Positions 1-5,637 of a stretch of 10,539 bases of DNA are shown here, one piece after another. The translations under genes and the position numbers were made by a program. The notes beneath the pieces are model-generated. The model saw only the letters and a program-made list of their open reading frames with translations. It did not search any database and was not told the origin of the DNA. Origin of the DNA: Candidatus Peribacteria bacterium (GTDB lineage Bacteria; Patescibacteriota; Gracilibacteria; UBA1369; GCA-2718715); contig CALQZM010000028.1 in assembly GCA_943349385.1 (NCBI GenBank), positions 1 through 10,539 on the forward strand. The letters run 5' to 3'. Positions within the stretch are counted from its first letter, which is position 1; each line of letters opens with the position of its first letter.

Positions 1-1806
1 AGTCGTTGGATCCATAGTAGTTTCCCATAATTGAGTAGGATTCATTTCCCCAAGACCTTTGTACCGTTGAATGTTTACTTTAGCGTCTTCTTTAAATTCA
101 CGTTTAATTAACTCTTCTTTTTCTTCGTCGCTATAAGCATAGAAAGATTTTCCACTAAAACTGATTTTGTATAAAGGTGGCTGGGCAATGTATAAATGTC
201 CTTTTTCGATTAATTCTCTAAAATACCTAAAATATAAGGTAAGTAAGAGAGTTGTAATATGAGCACCATCAACATCGGCATCCGTCATAATTACAATTTT
301 GTGATATCTCAATCGAGATAAATCGAATGTTTCCCCAATTCCAACACCTAAAGCCGTAATTACGGCTCGGATTTCTTCGTTATTAATAATTTTATCTAAT
401 CTAGATTGTTCAACGTTCAAAATTTTACCTTTTAATGGTAATACGGCTTGGATTTCTCTATTTCTACCTTGTTTAGCAGAACCACCAGCGGAGTCACCCT
501 CAACTATGAATAATTCTGAGTCAGCAGGACTTTTACTTGAGCAATCAGCTAATTTACCTGGTAAAGTCATACCTTCAAGGGCACCTTTTCTAATTACTGA
601 GTCACGGGCTGCACGAGCAGCTAATCTGGCTCTAGCGGCTAAGTTACATTTACCAATAATCGATTTAGCATCCGTAGGATTTTCTTCTAAGAAATATCCA
701 AATTCCTCGGCAAAAGCACTTTCTACGGCAGTTCGCATTTCTGGATTACCTAATTTAGCTTTTGTTTGACCTTCAAATTGAGGATTGGCTAATTTAACTG
801 AAATAACTGCCGATAACCCTTCACGCACATCTTCGGCAGACAGGTTATCTTCTTTTTCTTTTATTAGCCCTTTGTCTCTAGCGTATACATTGATTGTTCT
901 AGTTAAAGCCGCTCTAAATCCAGTTAAGTGCATACCACCTTCGGGCGTATTGATATTGTTCGCGAAAGTAAAGACATGCTCTTGGAAACTATCAGTATAT
1001 TGAACTGCTATCTCTATTGAACCTTCTGGAACATCTTTTTCAGCATAAAATACTTTAGAAACTGCTTCTTTATCTTTATTTAAGTGTAAAATGTATGATT
1101 TAAGACCGCCTTCAAAATAGAATTTTGCTCTTCGTCCTGTAGATTCTTCGAGGATCGAAATTGTTACACCTTTAGTCAAGTAGGCTTGTTGTCTTAACCT
1201 GTTTACAATTGTATCAAAATTGAATTCTATTGCTTCAAAAATTTCGGTGTCAGGCATAAAGGTAATTTTTGTACCATTCGACTTGGATTCACCTACTACT
1301 TCGACTTGAGTCATTACGGCTCCACGAGCAAATTCTTGACGGTAAAGTTTACCATCTCGTTTTACTTCAGCGATTAAAGTTGTAGATAAAGCATTTACTA
1401 CTGAACTACCTACCCCGTGCAAACCACCAGAAACTTTGTATCCACCGTCACCAAACTTACCACCTGCATGTAATACAGTTAATACAGTTTCTAGGGCCGA
1501 CTTTCCAGTTTTAGCAACAGTATCAACAGGAATCCCCCGTCCGTTATCTTCAACTGAGACGCTGCCTTCCTTCTTTAATATCACTTCTACGAGATTACAA
1601 TGTCCGGCTAAGGCTTCATCGATTGAGTTATCGACGATTTCCCATACTAAATGGTGTAAACCGGCTACATCGGTAGTTCCAATATACATCCCTGGCCGTT
1701 TTCTAACAGCGGCTAGCCCTTCAAGAACCGTAATATTTTTTGCGGAATAATCAGAACTGGTTACTGCACTTGTATTTGATGGTTTTATTTCTTTTTCATC
1801 TGTCAT
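1..1806 (-). CDS. gyrB: DNA gyrase subunit B (3' end beyond the window)
   Basis: ATPase subunit of DNA gyrase; with GyrA it introduces negative supercoils using ATP. 602 codons are visible from the ATG at 1806-1804; the frame is open at the left edge. The GHKL ATPase domain has VWEIVDNSIDEA (Glu56, Asn60, equivalent to E. coli Glu42 and Asn46), VEDNGRG (Asp87, equivalent to Asp73) and the lid GGLHGVG near 127-133. The Toprim domain has EGDSAGGS (Glu436) and TDADVDG (Asp509, Asp511, Asp513), the metal-binding acidic residues. The GyrB tail motif QRYKGLGEMNP is present close to the left edge, so only about 30-40 residues of a typical 640-residue short-form GyrB are missing. ParE is the main alternative; GyrB is preferred because a clear gyrA lies in the same window. 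The FecR-like gene lies 63 bp upstream on the same strand. No Shine-Dalgarno sequence precedes the start. Confidence 0.97.
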   Translation of the reverse strand, partial: MTDEKEIKPSNTSAVTSSDYSAKNITVLEGLAAVRKRPGMYIGTTDVAGLHHLVWEIVDNSIDEALAGHCNLVEVILKKEGSVSVEDNGRGIPVDTVAKTGKSALETVLTVLHAGGKFGDGGYKVSGGLHGVGSSVVNALSTTLIAEVKRDGKLYRQEFARGAVMTQVEVVGESKSNGTKITFMPDTEIFEAIEFNFDTIVNRLRQQAYLTKGVTISILEESTGRRAKFYFEGGLKSYILHLNKDKEAVSKVFYAEKDVPEGSIEIAVQYTDSFQEHVFTFANNINTPEGGMHLTGFRAALTRTINVYARDKGLIKEKEDNLSAEDVREGLSAVISVKLANPQFEGQTKAKLGNPEMRTAVESAFAEEFGYFLEENPTDAKSIIGKCNLAARARLAARAARDSVIRKGALEGMTLPGKLADCSSKSPADSELFIVEGDSAGGSAKQGRNREIQAVLPLKGKILNVEQSRLDKIINNEEIRAVITALGVGIGETFDLSRLRYHKIVIMTDADVDGAHITTLLLTLYFRYFRELIEKGHLYIAQPPLYKISFSGKSFYAYSDEEKEELIKREFKEDAKVNIQRYKGLGEMNPTQLWETTMDPTT

Positions 1807-1809
1807 AAT

Positions 1810-1858
1810 AATTGAACTTCTAAATAATTTCTTTCTTGATTCTACCGAAAGTTCAATT
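1810..1858. repeat. 10-bp perfect inverted repeat in the gyrB leader/promoter
   Basis: AATTGAACTT at 1810-1819 is the exact reverse complement of AAGTTCAATT at 1849-1858. The arm centres are 39 bp apart. The right arm lies between the candidate -35 and -10 of gyrB; the left arm lies a few bases before the start codon. This layout fits a two-site operator better than an RNA hairpin if transcription starts near 1832, but read-through RNA from the upstream gene could fold it with a 29-nt loop. Confidence 0.5.
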
Positions 1859-1867
1859 TAAAATAAA
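1839..1867 (-). promoter_or_regulatory. Candidate gyrB promoter
   Basis: On the minus strand a TAGAAT -10 box (1844-1839, 5 of 6 to consensus) lies 17 bp downstream of a weak TTTATT -35 (1867-1862). It would start transcription near 1832, giving a leader of about 25 nt before the gyrB ATG. The weak -35 leaves open that gyrB is mainly read through from the FecR-like gene, since no terminator is seen in the 63-bp gap. Confidence 0.35.
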
Positions 1868-1869
1868 GA

Positions 1870-3417
1870 CTATTCTAAATTATTTAAAAATTTCTGATAT
1901 TCCGTTTGTGATTGCAAATCTAAAGTCTTAATTAATATTTGTACGGATTTTTTAATTTGAGAGGTAGTAATGGAATTTGAAGCAATCATAGATTCTAGTC
2001 TTTCTAGATGTTGAATTGTTTTAATTCTGAATAAAGTTCGGTCTAATGGATTCGATAATTTTTCAGCAAACAAATTTCTAAAATCATACATTTCTTCGGA
2101 ATTTGCTTTGGGGGTAATGTCTAAAATATTATCGACTATTATTATGGCAGATTTTGCCTCTTCTACAGATAGCTCTTTAACTAAAACTTCGAGCTCAGAA
2201 AGAATTTTGTCGATAATTAAAAAATCGTTATCATTATAAAGAGTATATAAATCTTCTAAATGCGAAGCTACCATTTGGTAATCAGTACCAAGTTTAAAGA
2301 TACTAATAAATTTTTCTTTTAAAGGATAAAGAGGACTGTCTGGACCTAAAGCCAATATAAATAATCCTTTAGTTTCGATTATATTTTTAAAAGGTTTTAC
2401 GGCATCTGGATTTTCTTTTGATAAATCTAAGTAGGTTTGAATTAGTAGATTTACCTGTTGGCTAGTTAGATTTTTAGAATCAGTAGGTGCTGCTTGATTT
2501 GAGTTTGAGTATGGAATAATCTCGTTAATTTCAGCAAAGAATGGATACATTGAATTATAATTCTTCAAATTTTGATTAAAACTGAATTTTGAAGTAAGCC
2601 GTGAAATCGAGTTAATTTTACTTGGAGTAATGTTTCTACCTTTATAGGTTAAATTAAATACTTCAGAAATTGCGATTTGATCAGTATCGGTAGGAATTAA
2701 ATTATTCTCAATAGTGTTGAGGTAAAAGTCGTCGGGCTCAATTGGTTTTTCAATTTGAATGTCACCTTCGGCTGCAAATGAGTCAAAAGTTGAGATTCTA
2801 TTCGAAGTCGCTAAATTAATTTTTCTTAACTGTATTCCATCTTCGTCATATACTGTAGTGACTGCATTACCTTTAAGAACTTCGACTTTTAAATTGGAAT
2901 CGATATAAGATACTAAAATTACAGAATTCATATTGGGCTGAACTAATACATTTGAAACCTGTAAAGTAATTGGTGAAGTTTCAGTTAAATTATTTAGAAT
3001 TACTTTTCCGGATTGGATTTCAGCGTGAAACTTATTTTTGGTAAAAACTAAAGTTCTTAATTCCGATTCGGGCGCTATTGCTAAATAGGCGCTATTTAAA
3101 AATTTAAGGGTCGCAGGATCCTGTTCGGTTTTTATATATTTTGGGGCTTTATTATTGTTTAAGTCAAAATCTTGGTAGGCCTCGTCGAAATCGTATTTAA
3201 TGTAAGGTTTTGAGGCGAAAGCGGGTTCGATTTCTACCTGGTTAACTTTTTCGTAATTTTCAAATAAACTAACCTTTGACTGAACTAATTTAAAATCAGA
3301 AACATTGGCCTCTACTGCAAGCGAAATTGACACCAGAAATACGGAAAACAACCCTGACAAAAGCCCTTTTTTATGGTTAAGCCAAAATTTTATTAGTTTT
3401 AAGGCAGTTTCTTTCAC
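1870..3417 (-). CDS. Membrane-anchored FecR-like protein with DUF5667-like region
   Basis: 515 residues. The start is GTG at 3417-3415; a TAA two codons upstream rules out a longer protein except for a non-standard ATT. Residues 1-16 are basic and 17-36 hydrophobic (GLLSGLFSVFLVSISLAVEA): a signal anchor or uncleaved signal peptide, so the rest should lie outside the membrane. Residues about 103-215 look like a FecR-type beta domain: alternating strands, the stretch NLKVEVLKGNAVTTV and a closing 'LATSNRISTF' turn. Residues about 356-415 begin with LGPDSPLYPLKEKF, which resembles the start of DUF5667 (typically 'sPlYplKr...'), followed by helices; the C-terminal 130 residues are predicted mostly helical by composition. 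FecR domains in other bacteria sense or relay envelope signals, but no sigma factor or receptor gene is nearby, so the role is unknown. gyrB follows 63 bp downstream; the protease gene is divergent. Family assignments are from memory of sequence style and need a profile search. Confidence 0.85.
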   Translation of the reverse strand: MKETALKLIKFWLNHKKGLLSGLFSVFLVSISLAVEANVSDFKLVQSKVSLFENYEKVNQVEIEPAFASKPYIKYDFDEAYQDFDLNNNKAPKYIKTEQDPATLKFLNSAYLAIAPESELRTLVFTKNKFHAEIQSGKVILNNLTETSPITLQVSNVLVQPNMNSVILVSYIDSNLKVEVLKGNAVTTVYDEDGIQLRKINLATSNRISTFDSFAAEGDIQIEKPIEPDDFYLNTIENNLIPTDTDQIAISEVFNLTYKGRNITPSKINSISRLTSKFSFNQNLKNYNSMYPFFAEINEIIPYSNSNQAAPTDSKNLTSQQVNLLIQTYLDLSKENPDAVKPFKNIIETKGLFILALGPDSPLYPLKEKFISIFKLGTDYQMVASHLEDLYTLYNDNDFLIIDKILSELEVLVKELSVEEAKSAIIIVDNILDITPKANSEEMYDFRNLFAEKLSNPLDRTLFRIKTIQHLERLESMIASNSITTSQIKKSVQILIKTLDLQSQTEYQKFLNNLE

Positions 3418-3423
3418 AATTTA

Positions 3424-3458
3424 AGCTAAATAATCTAATTATTATATCATATTTAGCT
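3424..3458. repeat. 9-bp perfect inverted repeat straddling the FecR-like promoter -10
   Basis: AGCTAAATA at 3424-3432 is the exact reverse complement of TATTTAGCT at 3450-3458. The dyad axis is at 3441, at the edge of the TATAAT box (3441-3446), so the two arms bracket the -10 and start-site region, with centres 26 bp apart. This is the geometry of a repressor operator. No regulator gene is in the window. Confidence 0.5.
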
Positions 3459-3472
3459 GCTTTATTCGAGGG
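3441..3472 (-). promoter_or_regulatory. Promoter of the FecR-like gene (extended -10)
   Basis: On the minus strand a perfect TATAAT (3446-3441) is preceded directly by TGA, making an extended -10 (TGATATAAT). The -35 position, 17 bp further upstream (3469-3464), reads TCGAAT and is part of CCCTCGA (3472-3466). The start of transcription would be near 3434, about 17 nt before the GTG. There is no Shine-Dalgarno sequence in that leader (TTTAGCTTAAATT precedes GTG). Confidence 0.7.
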
Positions 3473-3576
3473 TAAATAGTGTTTTTTATAGGTTTTAAAC
3501 CTTCTTATAAGTTGTCTTAAAAAGTTTGCGCTCTAGTTCTTTGATATTGTACGGGATATTTGGCGTTTAGTTTAAA

Positions 3577-3605
3577 TTGACACTGGTGTGAAACTAAAAT
3601 ACAAA
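3577..3605 (+). promoter_or_regulatory. Promoter-like site inside the divergent gap, rightward
   Basis: A perfect TTGACA (3577-3582) is followed after exactly 17 bp by TACAAA (3600-3605, 4 of 6 to TATAAT). It is the only perfect -35 I found among the promoter candidates here. Transcription would begin near 3612, about 280 nt before the protease start codon, so it would give either a long leader or a separate small RNA. Confidence 0.45.
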
Positions 3606-3807
3606 CAATGTCCCAAGCTAGTTTAGAACTAATGGTTAAAGATTATTGAACATAAAATATGGATTCCTCCGTTGACGGAAGTAGTCACGAGATTTCTTAA
3701 AAACAGTCCATTGAGTTTGAAAAGTTTTCGGCAAAGTTAGATCTTAAATATAAATTTTACACCACAAAACTAAAAAATTATATACACCGCAATTACCAGG
3801 AGTATAA

Positions 3808-3833
3808 AGGGGTCGCCATGCTGTTGTGCCCCT
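3808..3833 (+). other. GC-rich hairpin just upstream of the protease promoter
   Basis: AGGGG (3808-3812) pairs with CCCCT (3829-3833), with one more T-G wobble inside, closing a 14 to 16-nt loop. The surrounding 3794-3850 is clearly richer in G and C than the rest of the gap. There is no T-tract after it, so it is not a standard intrinsic terminator. Its 3' arm overlaps the CCCTCGA/-35 element of the protease gene. It could be the 3' end of a transcript started near 3612 or a protein site. Confidence 0.35.
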
Positions 3834-3861
3834 CGACACAAAGACTACGATAGACTATTAT
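3830..3861 (+). promoter_or_regulatory. Promoter of the SLH/S41 protease gene
   Basis: TCGACA (3833-3838, 5 of 6 to TTGACA) is followed after 17 bp by TATTAT (3856-3861, 5 of 6 to TATAAT). Transcription would begin near 3868, giving a leader of about 23 nt that is almost wholly A and T and has no Shine-Dalgarno sequence. The -35 lies within CCCTCGA (3830-3836), 19 bp from the -10, matching the divergent FecR-like promoter. Confidence 0.65.
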
Positions 3862-3890
3862 ATTATTAATATTTATTCACTGTAAATTAT

Positions 3891-5615
3891 ATGAATTTTT
3901 TAAAACACATCGCCTTTCTACTAATATTTACAAGCATAATGCCTCTGCAGGCTGCCGCTTTTGTTAAAACTGAAAATTCTGATGCTGCAATTAATTTTGC
4001 ATCGGAAATTGGTTTAGAAAATATTGCTAACTCTGATTTAGATTCCCTAGCTACAAAATCAGAATTAATTCAATTGTTAGTAAATTCAGCTGGAATAGAT
4101 AGTACATTGAATGTAAATTCGGATTTTAAATTCTTAGATGTTCCTGGCGAATTCGAGGGTTATGCCGAAAAAGCAAGAGTTACGGGATTAGTTTACTATA
4201 ACCCAGCTGCGCCATACTTTGGATTTAATGATAATATTTCTGTAAAACAAGCGTTAGATTTGAGTTTGAAATTTTACGGTTTGAATCCTGCTAAATTTTT
4301 GTCGAACCCAGAAGTTTATAAGAATAAAATTACTAATTACAGCGAGACTTATATATATGCTCCCCTAATTGAACGGGGGTACAATTTAGGTTTAATTGAA
4401 ACTAAGAGTGGCTCAGTTGATTTGTTTGCTAAAATCACCAAAAATGAATTAATTAATTTAGTATATAATTTACATCTAGTTCAATCCAATATTGGAAATT
4501 CAGAAATTAAACTTCCGAAATTTAAAGTAAAGAGTAAAGATCCTGTTGAACAAAAAGTAAAATCTTCTAATAAAATGAAAATTTTTGAAGATGTTTATAA
4601 AAGAATAAACTTAGACTACTACAATAAATTGTCGGTAGATAAAGAGAAATTAATTTATGATGCAATTGAAGCAATGGTTGAAGGGCTAGATGATCCACAC
4701 ACATCGTTTCAAATCCCAGAAGTTCAAAAAGCATTTAAAGATAGTTTAAATAATAACGTAGAAGGTATTGGTGCTTCTATGAATATTGAGAATAATAAAC
4801 TAAAAGTGGTATCGCCTTTACCTGACTCCCCTGCTTTGAAAGCTGGAATTCAAGCTGGAGATATAATTTCAAAAATTAACGGAGAATCTACTAGCGGATT
4901 GAGCTTGTCTGAAGCGGTATTGAAAATTAAAGGCAAGTCTGGAACTTCGGTAATCCTTACAATTGACCGTAATGGCAAAATTTTTGACCTAAAAGTGGTG
5001 CGGGATTCAATCGATGTGGCAAATTTAACCGTGCAAATAACTTCTAATAATATTGCAATCGTAACAATAAGAAACTTTGGGCTAGGAGTTGAAGATACCT
5101 TTCAAACTTACGCTGATCAGTTTAAAGAAAAATCTGTAAAAGCAGTTATATTTGATCTTCGAAATAATCCAGGCGGGTATTTAAATTCAGCTGTTGATAT
5201 TGCTAAAAACTTTATTGATAAAAATAAATTAATTGCTACCGTAAAATACGCAAATGGCGAAAGTAAGCAGGATTACTCAACCGATACTCCAGCTTTAAAA
5301 TCACTACGTACTGCAGTGTTAATTAATAAAGGATCTGCCTCAGCTTCTGAAATTTTAGCAGCAGCATTAGATGAGCAAGCGGGAGCAGTGTTGATTGGCG
5401 AAAAGTCGTATGGAAAAGGATCGGTTCAAGAACTTATTACATATTCAGATAATTCGGCACTTAAAATGACTGTTGCTCACTGGTTAACTCCAAGTGGAAA
5501 AGATATAAACGGCATTGGTATTTCGCCTGAATATTATGTTTCGATCACCGATACAGATAAAAAATATGAAAATGATCCTGTACTAAACAAAGCTATTTCT
5601 ATTTTGTCTAAATAA
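3891..5615 (+). CDS. Secreted C-terminal processing protease (S41) with SLH-like repeats
   Basis: 574-residue serine protease of the CtpA/Tsp family, which cleaves proteins near their C-termini in the cell envelope. Residues 1-23 form a signal peptide (hydrophobic 6-19, AAA before Phe24). Residues about 30-200 look like S-layer-homology repeats: FLDVPGEFEGYAEKARVTGLV (from 81; only the start is diagnostic) resembles the 'F.Dv......I......GI' pattern, and two further helical repeats follow; these would hold the enzyme at the cell wall. Residues 228-285 carry the pre-PDZ helices with 'GLDDPHTSF' (265-273); 287-375 form the PDZ domain; 385-574 form the S41 core. The Ser-Lys pair is Ser484 (GSASASE) and Lys509 (SYGKGSVQ), 25 apart as in E. 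coli Tsp, with Gln513. RNNPGG (425-429) is the usual core motif. All catalytic residues are intact. It ends 11 bp before the convergent VirB4-like gene and has its own promoter. Confidence 0.95.
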   Translation: MNFLKHIAFLLIFTSIMPLQAAAFVKTENSDAAINFASEIGLENIANSDLDSLATKSELIQLLVNSAGIDSTLNVNSDFKFLDVPGEFEGYAEKARVTGLVYYNPAAPYFGFNDNISVKQALDLSLKFYGLNPAKFLSNPEVYKNKITNYSETYIYAPLIERGYNLGLIETKSGSVDLFAKITKNELINLVYNLHLVQSNIGNSEIKLPKFKVKSKDPVEQKVKSSNKMKIFEDVYKRINLDYYNKLSVDKEKLIYDAIEAMVEGLDDPHTSFQIPEVQKAFKDSLNNNVEGIGASMNIENNKLKVVSPLPDSPALKAGIQAGDIISKINGESTSGLSLSEAVLKIKGKSGTSVILTIDRNGKIFDLKVVRDSIDVANLTVQITSNNIAIVTIRNFGLGVEDTFQTYADQFKEKSVKAVIFDLRNNPGGYLNSAVDIAKNFIDKNKLIATVKYANGESKQDYSTDTPALKSLRTAVLINKGSASASEILAAALDEQAGAVLIGEKSYGKGSVQELITYSDNSALKMTVAHWLTPSGKDINGIGISPEYYVSITDTDKKYENDPVLNKAISILSK

Positions 5616-5637
5616 ATAGCGAACGGCTATTTATTTA
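5609..5637. terminator. Bidirectional terminator-like stem shared by two convergent genes
   Basis: TAAATAAATAGC (5609-5620) and GCTATTTATTTA (5626-5637) form a perfect 12-bp stem with the 5-nt loop GAACG. The stem contains the TAA of the protease gene (5613-5615) and the TAG of the VirB4-like gene (5629-5627). The 5' arm is A-rich and the 3' arm T-rich on either strand, as in two-way terminators, but there is no long T-run beyond the stem and only two G-C pairs next to the loop, so termination strength is uncertain. Confidence 0.6.

Larger units (their letters stand above)
3418..3890. other. 473-bp divergent intergenic region
   Basis: Non-coding gap between the FecR-like gene (leftward) and the protease gene (rightward). 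It holds the promoters of both genes at its edges, a further strong promoter-like site (3577-3605), a 6-1-6 inverted repeat AGGTTT/AAACCT at 3490-3502, the self-complementary CTTATAAG at 3504-3511, small hairpins at 3619-3631 (TAGTT-tag-AACTA) and 3668-3679 (TCCG-ttga-CGGA), and a GC-rich block at about 3794-3850. Open reading frames are 14 codons or shorter in what I checked. No recognised RNA family (tRNA, SRP RNA, RNase P, tmRNA core motifs) was seen. The length is generous compared with the 11-bp and 63-bp gaps elsewhere. Confidence 0.8.

Noticed and set aside
506..1750. Three plus-strand open frames at 506-769, 785-1003 and 1436-1750
   Set aside because: They lie antisense inside gyrB, whose own frame is highly conserved and continuous. 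They have no promoters or family likeness.
3659..3853. Mini-frames of 13 residues (3659-3700) and 11 residues (3818-3853) in the divergent gap
   Set aside because: Very short. The second one runs through the protease promoter's -35. No evidence of a leader peptide.
3418..3890. tRNA, tmRNA, SRP RNA or RNase P RNA in the divergent gap
   Set aside because: I looked for the T-loop GGTTCGAATCC, the SRP GGAAG tetraloop region and the RNase P GAGGAAAGTCC core and found none.
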